Notes: generated from the letters alone by a model not told the origin. A stretch of DNA of 64,000 bases from Ancylostoma caninum (GCA_037903475.1 JBAJFG010000460.1:372001-436000); one strand, 5' to 3'. Positions 35,936 to 49,184 are shown, counted from the stretch's first letter. A program made the numbers and translations.

Positions 35936-38241
35936 GCCGGCGCACCCTTGTCACACCGTTGGAGCCGACTCCAGGCGTTTCCCCACTTTTGGACGCCGGC
36001 GCACTCTTTTCTCACCGTTGGACCGGACTTCAGGCGTTTACCCACTTTTGGACGTCGGCGCACCCATATCACACCGTTGGACCCGACTCCAGACGTTTCC
36101 CCACTTTTGGACGCCGGCGCACATTTATCACACCGTTGCACCCGACTCAAGGCGTTTCCCCACATTTGGACGCCGGCGCACCCTTATCACACCGTTGGAC
36201 CCGACTCCAGGCGTTCCCCCACTTTTGGACGTCGGCGCACCCTTATCACACCGTTGGACCCGACTCCAGGCGTTTCTTCACTTTTGAACGCCGGCGCACC
36301 CTTATCACACCGTTGGACCCGACTTCAGGCGTTTCCTCACTTTTGAACGCCGGCGCACCCTTATCACACCGTTGGACCCGACTTCAGGCGTTTCCTCACT
36401 TTTGAACGCCGGCGCACCCTTATCACACCGTTGGACCCAACTCCAGGCGTTTCCCCACTTTTGGACGCCGGCGCACCCTTATCACACCGTTGGACCCGAC
36501 TCCAGGTGTTTCCCCACTTTTGGACGCCGGCGCACCCTTATCACACCGTTGGACCCGACTCCAGGCGTTTCCCCACTTTTGGACGCCGGCGCACCCTTAT
36601 CACACCGTTGGACCCGACTCCAGGCGTTTCCTCACTTTTGAACGCCGGCGCACCCTTATCACACCGTTGGACCCGACTCCAGGCGTTTCCCCACTTTTGG
36701 ATGCCGACGCACCCTTACCACGCCATTGGACCCGACTCCAGGGGTTTCCCCACTTTCGGACGCCGGCGCACCCTTATCACGCCGTTGGACCCGACTCCAG
36801 GCGTTTCTTCACTTTTGAACGCCGGCGCACCCTTATCACACCGTTGGACCCGACTTCAGGCGTTTCCTCACTTTTGAACGCCGGCGCACCCTTATCACAC
36901 CGTTGGACCCAACTCCAGGCGTTTCCCCACTTTTGGACGCCGGCGCACCCTTATCACACCGTTGGACCCGACTCCAGGTGTTTCCCCACTTTTGGACGCC
37001 GGCGCACCCTTATCACACCGTTGGACCCGACTCCAGGCGTTTCCCCACTTTTGGACGCCGGCGCACCCTTATCACACCGTTGGACCCGACTCCAGGTGTT
37101 TCCCCACTTTTGGACGCCGGCGCACCCTTATCACACCGTTGGACCCAACTCCAGGCGTTTCCCCACTTTTGGACGCCGGCGCACCCTTATCACACCGTTG
37201 GACCCGACTCCAGGTGTTTCCCCACTTTTGGACGCCGGCGCACCCTTATCACACCGTTGGACCCGACTCCAGGCGTTTCCCCACTTTTGGACGCCGGCGC
37301 ACCCTTATCACACCGTTGGACCCGACTCCAGGCGTTTCCTCACTTTTGAACGCCGGCGCACCCTTATCACACCGTTGGACCCGACTCCAGGCGTTTCCCC
37401 ACTTTTGGATGCCGACGCACCCTTACCACGCCATTGGACCCGACTCCAGGCGTTTTCCCACTTTTGGACGCCGGCGCACCCTTATCACACCGTTGGACCC
37501 GACTCAGGCGTTTCCTCACTTTTGAACGCCGGCGCACCCTTATCACACCGTTGGACCCGACTCCAGGCGTTTCCCCACTTTTGGACGCCGGCGCACCCTT
37601 ATCACACCGTTGGACCCGACTCCAGGCGTTCCCCCACTTTTGGACGTCGGCGCACCCTTATCACACCGTTGGACCCGACTCCAGGCGTTTCTTCACTTTT
37701 GAACGCCGGCGCACCCTTATCACACCGTTGGACCCGACTTCAGGCGTTTCCTCACTTTTGAACGCCGGCGCACCCTTATCACACCGTTGGACCCGACTCC
37801 AGGCGTTTCCCCACTTTTGGACGCCGGCGCACCCTTATCACACCGTTGGACCCGACTCCAGGTGTTTCCCCACTTTTGGACGCCGGCGCACCTTATCACA
37901 CCGTTGGACCCGACTCCAGGCGTTTCCCCACTTTTGGACGCCGGCGCACCCTTATCACACCGTTGGACCCGACTCCAGGCGTTTCCTCACTTTTGAACGC
38001 CGGCGCACCCTTATCACACCGTTGGACCCGACTCCAGGCGTTTCCCCACTTTTGGATGCCGACGCACCCTTACCACGCCATTGGACCCGACTCCAGGGGT
38101 TTCCCCACTTTCGGACGCCGGCGCACCCTTATCACGCCGTTGGACCCGACTCCAGGCGTTTCCCCACTTTCGGACGCCAGTGCACCCTTACCACACCTTT
38201 GGACCCGACTGCAGTTGTTCCCCCTATTTTGGACGCCGATC
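35936..38241. repeat. 59-bp satellite array 2 (about 39 units)
   Basis: Same 59-bp unit as array 1, more uniform, and dominated by the CCAGGCGTTTCCCCAC and TTTTGGACGCC variants plus a TCACTTTTGAACGCC variant. A marked unit containing GATGCCGACGCACCCTTACC recurs at about 36700, 37409 and 38056, that is 12 and about 11 units apart, which shows higher-order repetition. One frame stays open for 423 codons (36490-37761), a by-product of the unit lacking stops in any forward frame. Confidence 0.95.
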
Positions 38242-38615
38242 AATCCGCTAGCCCACCTCTAACATACTCTATACTGCAATCCCCATCCTTGTCACTCCTC
38301 ACCCGTCTGGTTCATCGTCCTCGTTATAAAGGCATACTACCCTTCTCCTTCCTTTTATACGGTCCTGTGATCATAAACTTATCTCATTCATTCCGACCGT
38401 GGTGAAAACAACTGCCGGCCATTAACATGTCTGAACATGACAAAAGTGGCCCGAAACACCCTTAAATCAAGATAAAAATCAAAATTTACCACGTTTTCGT
38501 ACATAACTCGATGCGCTGAACACAATGGTGTAGGTGTTTTCCGTTTTCGATGGCTGGTTCTCGTGCACACACACACACACACACATGAACTGCCAATTAA
38601 GAAGAAGTATGATAG
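38242..38615. repeat. Duplicated flank, copy 2
   Basis: Matches 35059-35433 nearly base for base, including the (AC)n run at about 38561-38582. It then diverges at AAGAAGTATGATA, where copy 1 continues into the hairpin and this copy into AT-rich sequence. Confidence 0.9.
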
Positions 38616-41600
38616 ATAATTAAGAAAGATTATTTAAAAATAAGAATAAAAACAAACATTTAAAAGGCAACTGATACAAGATTTTCATTTGTTTTGTAAA
38701 GTAATTTGTTAAAATATGGTTACCCATTTTCGGTGCGAAGATTGCCCCGTTCCCGCGTGCGCCACTGGTACCAGGTAAAGGGCGAATATGTGTACGTTAG
38801 CACATTTACCATGGGTAATATCCAACAATAATGCTGCTTGTGGGAGCGGTGCGCGCTTTTTTCTTTTTGATGAACATGCTGCTGGACACCTGTTCCAGAG
38901 CGTTTGATACCCCCCGAAAGAGCGATCCATGACGCGAATTTATTGTTGAACAACGTGCTGAATATTTCTCAATTTTGATTCTTAAAAAAATTACAGGACC
39001 AAAGACCAAAATTTTTGAATTTTTTCTTCAGTGTTTCGTGCAGTTTAAGAAGGTGAAACTTCAGCGAAGCAGTAAATCAGTTGGAATAAGGAATCTAGAG
39101 AATATTTGCAGTGTCATCTAAACACGCAATTCCCACTAACTTCAGAAGTCCTGAAAATAGTCCGAACTTGGGCAATTGAATCGAAGTGTAGTCCACTTCA
39201 ATCGATCGCTCGATTTTCCCCTTCTTCACATCTGGAATCGTGCTTGTACCCGCTTCACAGCCGCGACTTGGCGCTATCAAGAAACCACTTGCGTCTGTCG
39301 CTGAATCTATCCTTGTCGATCGCGCATTTTACCATCCCCAATTTACCACACTAATATTACCTGGTCAGTAATGCATCTCGCGATTCTTGCTATTTCTATT
39401 TCTTTATTTATTCATTTTCATTCAAGATTCACGCCAAGAGAAGGAACTACTGAAGCCTTGACTAGTGACACAAACCAGTTCACTAAAAGCACTGGTCAAT
39501 CATTATCGCACCACAGAATATCGCGCACTTGGTCTGCCGCACCCTCTTACGCGGCGCGTAAGACCAACGGGATGCTGTTTTAGTTATGCTTAAGCTATAG
39601 TTTAGTTACGCTTGTTATGCCATACTGGCTCAATCGCTTCGAAATTAAATCAAAGAAACAAAAAGAAACATAAGTGAAACATCAATACCAGCAATGCACG
39701 ACAAAAACTGTGTCCAGCTTGCATGCCGCGCCGCCTACGCGACGCGGCACACTACATAAATGGGTGGCATTGTGTGATGCAAAAATGATTGACCCTAACT
39801 GTATGATAACATACACACAACTGGAAAAAGAAAACTAGAAATAGTAATAAAACAAAGTGGACACATGAATTATGTAGATAATACGTAGTGAGAGCCATGA
39901 ATTATGTGAATAAAAGTGAGGGCCCACAAATTCAGAGAATTTTCATGCAAAGTATGTTCCAGCATTCATGTGGAGAAACAGCAAAATGACTTGCAATTAA
40001 AACAGATGCTGGATTCAAAACCTTCGCCACCAAAGAATATGCGTGGAAAGAATTCCATCAAAAATCATTTTCTAGCAGTACTAGAGCGGAATATCGTAAA
40101 GAACGTTGGCCTTTGAATCAAAAATTTTATTGGCGAGCTCATGTGATTTTATTTGGTTAAGCACTTATAGCCAACCTGTAGTGTCTAGTGAAGTATAGAC
40201 AATTAAAATAGGGGAAATTACCTGAATTAAATCAAACTAACGACCCATGTGAGCATCGAGAATGAACGGCAAACAGGGAGAATGATGTTACCACACAATG
40301 ATGTTACACACTCAGCGGCAGTACTTTTTGTTCTAGCGCTATAGCAAATCAACGTCACCACTCAAAGATAGCGACAGGCTCTGACTTCACGTGCTGAGCT
40401 TCAGCTTCCAGAGCTTCGAAGAGAAGCAGTACTTCCGACACCAGCTAATCGTAACAAAATGTGTTACTTCAAAAACAAAATGACGAGCAAATTGTCCGCA
40501 CTATGAAGCGATTGCTTATGAGGCAGACAAGTATCGTAGAGGCTCAAGAAAGAAAGGTCCACGAAAATCCCGCCAAAATCCAGACTGAATCGTGTGAAGT
40601 GACACCTTGTGAAACCGTTTCATATCATCTCACAGGAAAAAAAACGAATTGAAGGATGAGTACCGTGCGCAGGAGCATGAGTAGCAATCGGTACATCATG
40701 AATTATTGTTTGAGAAAAAAGGTTGAAAACAATGGCTTCCCTCCTTTTTAATACTATGCATTTACAAGAAAATTGGGCACAGGGGCCTTCCTGGGCCTGG
40801 ACGGTTCAATGGAAGGGTGGGTCACCTTATACCCATGAGTACGGCTACTTATGGGTTGCAGACTACATTAGAGGTCATTACACAAAAGTGGACATGTCAG
40901 CGAGTGTGTGCTAGGTAAAGGGTAGATGTAGGCCTGAATGCCTCACTGAGATTAACCAGGGTAAGTGTGTCGATGACCTTGTCAAGGATGTGTAAATCAG
41001 GATGGTGTTAAAGTTAACCCTGGGTAATCGGGATGATGCATGCGGCCACAGGATTCGTTGGCATTTTTACCAAGGGTAACCTCAGTAATGCACCCGGGCC
41101 CTTGTAACCATCGGTAAGGTGACAGAACCCCTAAGCTAACGACAAAATTAAAATAAACAAAATTAATCACCGCTTTAATGTGACGCCAAATTAGTGTTGA
41201 ACCGGGAGACCCTGAAGAAGTGTAGATGTTTATAGAAAAAAGAATGAAAAATTTAATTAGAGTAAGTTATATTAATCAACTAGAACAATGATTGAGCTTA
41301 GTAAAAGCGTGAACATTAGAAAAACCTTGACTTGAAAAAGCTTTGAAGCTCTTGCACACAAGATAAGCGCTCATTCCGCAACTGTTGGCATGTAGAACTA
41401 AGAGTCTTGCTTCATTGAATAACCTTCTCCGATGTTTTTAGGTAGGAGCGTCTTCCACGTCATCAGTGACAATGCTCGAAGAGAAAATTGGAAATTGGAC
41501 TTTTTCCGGCTCAGTGGCGAACGCATAAGAGCAATTTTCCAGCAGCGATTTTACGCTTCTGTTGCTTCCATTGTTTAAAATTCGAGCATATTTCTCTATT

Positions 41601-43986
41601 TTCTACACGTTTGAAGTGTGAGGATCCACTAACGTCCCAGGAAAAGTTCTGAGCTCTCTGTTGATCTAAAGCGAACGAGTTTCTGGAGCAAAACTTGGTG
41701 TACAAATTATAGCCAATCTGCCTCTAGAACTGGCTCACTACAAATGAACGTGTGGATCACAGCATTTCCGTGAACGTCCATGAATCTCTTCAGAGATGTC
41801 ATGCCAAAAGATCCAAGACAGTGGCAATTATCGAGAGAGCTATAGCATGCATGGGATGAAGAGCCTTGAATCACTCGAAAAAGTGTGATTTATGGCTACG
41901 CTTCCACAATGGTTTGGGGGATTCGTTCTTCGTTAGGCAAAAGCAAGTGAGTAAAAGGAATACGTATATTTAATAAGTTGTGTACAAATAGTATTTTTGA
42001 ATTGAAAATTTGGAAAACAAATTGTAACTTCAAACGTTCTAACTCAGCCCAAACAAAAGTGTAGTGAACAATACAAGCATTATTATAATGGATACAATTC
42101 TGTCAACGTTTCACAAGATCATATACTCCCCTGCGGTGAAAGTCTGGAGTTTTGGAAGCAATGAATTCGTTGAAGGAATTTTCAGCATCGGTTCGATTAT
42201 TGAATTATTTCCTTGATGAAGTCGTCGAGGTGCTTGAAAAAGTGATAATCCGTTGGCGACATGTCTAAGTGAGTGAGGCAGTATTTCGTAGCCGAGGTCG
42301 TTCAACTTCTGGAGCGTATAGCACATAGCCGTAGCCAGTTTGAAACATTCCTTCGCGAGCACCGACCTACGCAATTAACGTAGCCGTAGTAAGTACATAG
42401 CCGCTCGAGGAACTGGGAGCTCTTCGAGTTACTTTGAAGACAATGCCTTTCTGCTTTTCCATTAATACTGACCTAGAATTCATGACAAATGGTCGGAATG
42501 GATTATTCACATTGAAGCATTGTATCTGCTTCATTCAAAACGGATTCCAAGGCTTCAAAACACTCCTTGCAGATTTTGATTGCCTACGATATTCAAAGCT
42601 TATAACTCCACTTCTTGACAAAAAAAATTCAGATTGTGAACAGAATGTGGATTTAAAAATTCCTTCCAATATTGAAGGCATCACCAAAGAAGTGTTTGCT
42701 GTCCAATATAACGCGGAAATCACCAGTTTTCAGCTATACCAGCGAGCGTATGCGAAGCAGAAACGTTGAAATTCCGAAATCTCGGAACTCACAGATGTTT
42801 CCATATCACTCACTGTTGTTGGTATAACTGTAGATTATCCAAAGTTCGTTCTACAAAATTTGTCAACGTTATTTTTGAAATTCCAGCGGCCAGCTTTTTT
42901 GGTTTGGCGCAGACTAGTCTTTCTTCTCAAACTCCCCATTAGAGATTTTTCATTCCGCAAGGGCCTCGTTGCTGCCCACGCTGTCGATGGCTCGATATCC
43001 GCCTATGGCCGGCCAACCAAGTTCATCCGGGGAAGGAAAATTGGTAGCGGAGGAGTTTGGATGGATGAAGCCCAGACTTCGTATCTCGGATACTTCTATA
43101 CTTCTTCAATGTCGCACAACTATCCTTACAAAGTCCCATTTTGGCCATCAGTTTTCCAAATTTTTAGAAAACTAAAAATTGAAGAGTAGCAAACGAATTA
43201 TGTACAAGCAGAGACTTCATTAATCTTTTTTTTTTTCGAGGTAATGTTGAGTGAGTACGCAAAGGCGTTCAGTAACACTCCTACCAAGAAAAAAAAAAAA
43301 CAGAGCGTATCCATAGTTCTAAAACTTAATATTTCTGACAGTGAACCTTCAATATAATCATAGTTTTGTAAGACAAACTACAATCAAATTTCTGTCACCT
43401 CCGATTTTGCAATTTCAGCCACCCGAGCCCACATTCGACGAAGACCCTGTTTTTCTTCCCATTCCCCACCTCCACTGTGCTCCCTGTTTGCGTTCACTAC
43501 TGTCTGGAAGGATCCAATTTTTTGCTCCCTATCTCGTCCACTCAAACCATAAAAAGGATGACTTTACATCTCCAGGAACCTACAGCTCCATCCTAACTAT
43601 AGACAGAAAACGTCACTTGAGTCTGCGATAGGTCACAGGTCAGTGCAGGGACTGAACAAATAATCTGTTCGGGAAAGCAATCCTTTGTGTACACTTCGGT
43701 CAAGTTTGCAAAGTTTCACTCTCTGGTCCAACAACTGAATCCTAGCGGGTGTCGTGTATAACAAAATAACAGAGTATAAGATCTAAAAACAACTCATATT
43801 AACAATGAGAATGAGAAGCCTACCGGTAACATGAATTGAAAGGCTTCTCGGAATAACAGTATCAAAATCAACAGCGTATAAATAATTTAAAACATTAGAA
43901 ATCTATCTCCTGACAAACGCAATCATCGCAAAGAATATCGAAAAAAACTGAATTCCAACAGACTGCTCTAAAATTTCAAGCAGAGG
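38616..43986. other. Gene-poor stretch between satellite and POLR3F
   Basis: No supported gene. Palindrome-like GC islands occur at about 39548-39564 (CTTACGCGGCGCGTAAG) and 39722-39749. A GATTAACCAGGGTAA hairpin lies at 40950-41046. Frames at 42434-42769 and 42860-43189 are stop-free for about 110 codons but match no family I recognise. The region near 42960-43140 is somewhat GC-richer than its surroundings and could hold an exon. Confidence 0.4.
40950..41046. repeat. Inverted repeat of the TACCCTGGGTA family
   Basis: GAGATTAACCAGGGTAA on the left faces GTTAACCCTGGGTAATC on the right. A GATGATGCATGC motif follows the right arm, as it nearly does at 49245. Confidence 0.5.
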
Positions 43987-46900
43987 TCAACTTCCAGACA
44001 GCCATTCAGTCATATACCTACACGTTTGAGGGCTTATAACGTGACCGGAAGTGCAGTCGTCAACAACTGGACATGTGGAGCATGGAACTGTAACTAGAGG
44101 AGAAGGACGAGTCGTCGACCACGCTGAACGCACCTGCAAATGTAGTGTTTCACTTCAGAGCTACCTAACACGCAATACGGAGCCCACAAAACTTAAGTTT
44201 TTAAACAGAACCACTAGCCAAAAGCTGGAATTTACATATAAATTTTATGAGAAGCATCAGAATTTTGAAGTGCAAAAGTTTCCCGCCACTGTAACAGTGC
44301 ACAATACGAAAGCTAGAGCGTGCATTGCATTGGGACTGAAAGACAATGATGTTTTTTTTTCTCAATCGTTCATTTTCAGGGTTCAATGTAATGCGATAAT
44401 CTTCTTTGTGACTTCTAACAGATGCTACAATCCAAATGAACTACCTATAGAAATTTCTTTGAGAGGAAGCAGACAATAATTTCTTTAGGCTATCAAATAG
44501 CATGTACAAAAACAAATGCGTTATACAGGTTGTACGGAAACTGTAGACCGCCCATGAAAAGTAGTACTGCAGCGCATGCAACGAAACTATGATCATACAA
44601 CTTCTATTTGAAGAAATGTGAGGAAAAACCATAATAACTGAATTTCATGAGTCACAGCGAGTTGAGTGATTCCTATTACATTAAAAGCAGTACTGATTAT
44701 AGGCGTTCAATACTTTTCGCGCACCTTGTATGTACCATGGCTAAGCAAGGAAGCCCCCCCCCCCACCCCTTCAGCAATGAGATGTGGAACGGAAAAAACG
44801 AAGGATGGGAATTGAGGATTGCTCGGACGGCAGGCAATATTTGTGTTAGAGAAACGAACATAAACAAGAAGCAAAAACATGGAGAGACCCGAAAAAGTAG
44901 AGTAAGTGCAATTATAATTATTATTACTTATTTTTATTACTATTAATTATTTCAATTAATTTTAGTTAATTCCTTCAACAGAACAGATAGATTAAACTGC
45001 GTTTTCACAATAAAGAAGAGAGAACTTTTAGGTTTAGAAGAATAGTGGTTAAGCCCATAATGCATAAAACGGAAACAGAGGAAGGAAGTATCGCATAGCA
45101 AGCCACAGTGAGATAAAAGCAGCATCTGGACCATCATCAAGAAATAGGATCCGAAATATGCAGAAACCAGAACCAGCACTATGAGGGACTGATTGGATGT
45201 AATCGTGTCAAATACTTTTTTAAATTGAAGAAATCAACATACTGAACAGAAGGTGACCCCGTTTACAGGATTACACAAAAAGGAAGTGGAGAACTCTGAT
45301 TCAAGACAAATGAATCGAGCACAAGTAAAGGATGTCTGGTTCAACACTCAAACATGTTAAGCTCGAGTCTGTGTAGAAATAACGGAGAGAAAATAGTGGA
45401 TTTAGTTACACCAGCGAAGCAAGAATGTGCCACATCCTCGTACTGCTTAAATGAGAGTTCGAAGACGTCTTACCTTCCCATCTGGTCGCCGTTCAATTGC
45501 GCCGTCTAAGACAGCTACATCAAGAATCCTTTCGATATCCTCGAGAGTGATTGTGACATTCAACACCCGTTTTTCTGAGACAAAATCAGCCACCTACAAA
45601 AAAGTTGTAAATCAAAACGGTTATTTCAGTGCAATAATGTGTTTCAGTGGGTAAATGTTGATTTAGGGAGGTTAGGTAAATGATAGGAAAAATCGGGAAA
45701 ATGGAAAACATTAAGACTACCTCTTGGGGACGGACAGCACTGAGTTCTTTTTGCATTTGGAGATCGTCAGGATGATTGTCCATCGCTTGCTTGCGTCGTC
45801 CCTATATCTCCAGTCATTAGGAAATGCCTGATACAGTTTTAATGTTTGAACGGAATGACGTTCGTAGATGTAACGAAGCAGAAGGACTTCTGTCCTGACG
45901 CTACCTATGCTATTCCCTACAGTAATCTTGAAGCGCAAAAAAGACAAACCCTCAAACTGCAAGGAAATTTCGCAAAAAAAAAAAGACATTTCTCGGAAGT
46001 TCTATCGCTAGGCAAGAGTATCCCCTGTTTCTAACAGAATAAATAGCGTACCTGGACATATCCAATACAAACGTTGACCAATGTGTGGATGAGTTCTGAG
46101 TCCAATTGCTGATCCGAATAGAAAGTACCTGCATAATGAATCAGAGATAAAGAAAACAACTCCTAAAAATAAAACAGAACATACCGCCTGTTAATGATGT
46201 ATCTGGTTCTAGATCGTAGAGCATATAGCATTTCTTAGTCGTACCCACAGCCTGAATGTAATACATCATGTGTCGAAGAAAGCTTATATACTCCCAAAAC
46301 TCAGGACCCTTTGGTGATAACGTATGAGTCGAAGGTAAAATGTCCCAGCAATGATCGTGGTTAAGTAAACAACATCTAAGGTATATAAAGGTAAAGTGTA
46401 AATGTAAAGATATATAAAAGAAAAAAATAAAAGAAAAAAGTTCTACATGCGGTCAAGGCCTCAAATTGTACAGCTGCACCATTTCCAAAATCCAAAATAC
46501 TGAGTTGTGTGAGTCCTAATGACAAACCACAAATGAGTTCATTACTCAGAGAATACAACTGTAAACAACGACTCTCAACACGTGCTGTTTTTTAATCAAA
46601 TGGATTAATTGAAAAAAGATGAAGTTTCTTCCAGAACGGAAGAAGTAGGCGTACCTTTACGTTCTTGATCAACTTCTTTTGTTCCAACGATTTTAGCACT
46701 TTTCGAAGCTGAATCTGCGAGAGTCCTGAACCGTCACGTAACTCTCGGATCCAAATACCCTTCCGTTTCGAATCTTCTATTAAACTATATATCTTAAAGA
46801 ATTTTCTTATTCATACATGTGTAAGTGAGCTAACTGCAGGGAACAAAAAAAAAACTTACAGCCTGTTCCTCATCAGTGGCTCCAGATAATTGTGTATTTG

Positions 46901-48195
46901 TATTGACTTTTAATCTCAAGGCTCCTCCTGATGTTTTCGAAATCACAAGCCTTTTCGTGACCAGTAGATTATTGATGGCATTCTAAAAGAATGTGGTGCG
47001 ATTGTATACAAATGGGAAACATTTTTTTTGATATTAATCGCCCTCTGTTTCTGAAAGTCTATCCAATTCGGAAGGAAGTAACAACAACAGCAGGAACAAT
47101 ACATAAGGAATAGCATTTAATGCATTTTACAACAGTATCTATCCTTATTATCATTTAGAACAACCACATCGGAATCCCGTATTAGATCACAGAATGGAAG
47201 ATTCAACTTCAGACTCTCCCCAAAGTGGCACTAAAGCAATGCTCACAGACATGAGTGAGAACAAATCCAAAGATTCTCCCTCCACAAAAGCCTCACATAT
47301 CGAATTTGGAACATTAATGTAAATTGAGGAAGTTAATGTTCGCCCGAAAAAAGTACCTGTCGATCCAAAACAGGAATTGCAGCTGTCAGAGCACTAATGG
47401 TGTCCGTATCCAAGCCATCCTCAGACGACTGAACAATGCTGTAAATCTGATCTTCCACGGCGTCATTTGAGACCGCTCCAACCTGAAAACCCATGGATAT
47501 CAAGAGGACAGCATTTAGATTCATAGAAAAAAGTACTCCGATCTCTTCGATTTCTCGCGTGTTTCGCGCTATTTCACAGTGGTGATTGAGTCCTAAATCT
47601 CTCAATACCCCGGTATCCAGCAAAAATCCAATCCATGAAGATTTGAGCGAGCGCTGCTTTACATCAAATAAAAAGTTTTGGTGTACATACTCGTCAACAG
47701 ATGCTTTCTAACCGTCCGCCAGGAAGGATGGCTGTTTTTATTATAAGTACATTTTCTATTTTCTTTGTTACAACAATAGTGAAGCGGCAAACAGATAAAA
47801 TAGAGAGACTACAACATAAAAATAACATTGTTTGTAAGCGTCATATCTACCGTGGGTCTTGAAAGTTCTGAACTTGCGTGTTCCAATTCATAGGAATCAG
47901 AATTCTTCTTCCACACTTCTCGGAATGGATAAACCATTCATTTTGCACCAGCTGTCAGAAAAGCAAAGCTGCTATTCTCCTTGACTTGCAACCAGCCAAA
48001 ATAGTGTAAGAAAATTCGCTCATAATGAACTTGGGAAGAAGTTATTTGAAATGACGCATCGACAAAAATCTGCTTATCTTCATGACTTGAATATTGAAAC
48101 AATTCTAACAAGTATAATAAACCAGAACAATTCAAAGCAATAAAAAGAACGGTAGGACTTACCTCAGTTTTCACAGAAGAAGCAGTTGCAAGCAT
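43987..48195 (-). CDS. POLR3F: RNA polymerase III subunit RPC6 (C34), complete, nine exons
   Basis: Minus-strand exons in coding order: 48195-48163, 47482-47357, 46982-46860, 46792-46655, 46251-46185, 46128-46052, 45801-45721, 45593-45474, 44133-43987. All phases agree; 303 residues. Family landmarks are KRKGIWIRELRDGSGLSQIQ and LKSLEQKKLIKNVK (winged helix), KKCYMLYDLEPDTSLTGG, FYSDQQLDSELI, and ITLEDIERILDVAVLDG. The last exon ends VPCSTCPVVDDCTSGHVIS through CRYMTEWL. The cysteine spacing C-x2-C-x5-C-x10-C is the same as in human RPC6, where it binds an Fe-S cluster. RPC6 belongs to the Pol III subcomplex that engages TFIIIB and opens promoters. The start MLATASSVKTE was chosen because it lies 9 bases after a TTTCAG acceptor. 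The preceding intron (44134-45473) is long; reading through its donor would stop after eight residues and lose the cysteines. Confidence 0.9.
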
Positions 48196-48204
48196 GCAAT
48201 TCGC

Positions 48205-48215
48205 CTGAAATGAAA
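48205..48215 (-). promoter_or_regulatory. Probable trans-splice acceptor of POLR3F
   Basis: On the minus strand TTTCATTTCAG ends 9 bases before the start codon. This is a strong nematode 3' splice site with no recognisable upstream coding exon. Confidence 0.5.
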
Positions 48216-48376
48216 TAACAAATGCTAGTGGGAGTTGAGTGCTACAATAAAAAAAGGGGTAAAAGCAAAATGACACAAAAATGAACGAGAAAACAACAGA
48301 AATAACGTGAGACTGCGAATGACGGCCATGACGTCAGCTATGATGTGGCAGATGTAACTGCACAGCATACTTATAG

Positions 48377-48527
48377 GAAACTCCAAACGTACGAAGACAA
48401 GAGTCAAGAACGCGGCGCGGCTCTCATGGGCAGAGACGCAGGCGCACACTGTGCTGAGCTCCCGTGACTCTGCCCAAGAGAGCCGCGCCGCGGTCCTGAC
48501 TCTTGACTGCGTCCGTTTGGAGTTCTC
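48377..48527. mobile_element. Foldback element upstream of POLR3F
   Basis: Arms of about 59 bases (48377-48435 and 48468-48527) are inverted copies with around eight mismatches. Both include CTCCAAACG, AAGAGTCA and CGGCGCGGCTCTC. The loop is 32 bases. The GC-rich arms contrast with the AT-rich surroundings. It lies about 180 bases upstream of the POLR3F start and could affect its promoter. Confidence 0.7.
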
Positions 48528-49184
48528 TGTAAATGTTACGCCAATTTCGTCGGTAGGCAATCGGTTGGTTAGATCCGATCCACTGTCATTTGCCAGGTAC
48601 TCTAGACTTAGAAGTGTACCGGCACAGTGTTGTGTCGGACACCTTTCTTCGTATACACGGTATCATCATTGCCTCGGAAGCCTCGAGATAACTCTTACTT
48701 TATATGCGACTGCGTACAAAACATGAATCAGCATGAGTTTATCCTTATTAGCGGAACGATGTACATGTGAGGGAGATCACGCCTTACACTAGATATAGTG
48801 GTGTTTTCAGTCTTCGCAACTCCCTGGCTTACCTTGACAGTAGAGATCTCACATCGCTTGACAAATGATGTGGGCGGTCCTCAAAAACTGATTTCGGTAT
48901 TATTCCACATTAAACTTCGGAAAAATCTTCCTCCAAAACTACGTAGTTGGAGGGAGGGGGGGGGGGCGGTATTTCATGTGCTAAACACGGGTATATTATC
49001 CATCTTGTGCCGCAACACCACTTCTGTAGGGCTACTGTGGGCACAGATACGGTATCTCACGAAGTCTCCAATTTTACACAGAGGGCTAATTTTAAACGCT
49101 GATTATGATTATCAATACCACCTTGAATGAACATTTCGTATGAATAACAGAACAGCTCTTAAGAAGGCAGACGAGATCATCATT

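Noticed and set aside
36490..37761. 423-codon open frame across satellite array 2, and similar long frames in array 1
   Set aside because: They are produced by a stop-free 59-bp unit in every forward frame. Overlapping frames are equally long, unit indels ignore frame, and no start or splice context is seen.
32290..38241. Regular repeats considered as a CRISPR-like array
   Set aside because: The whole 59-bp unit is repeated with no unique spacers, in a eukaryotic genome; it is a tandem satellite.
44051..44479. 142-codon plus-strand frame
   Set aside because: It overlaps the antisense of the last POLR3F exon and has no recognisable domain.
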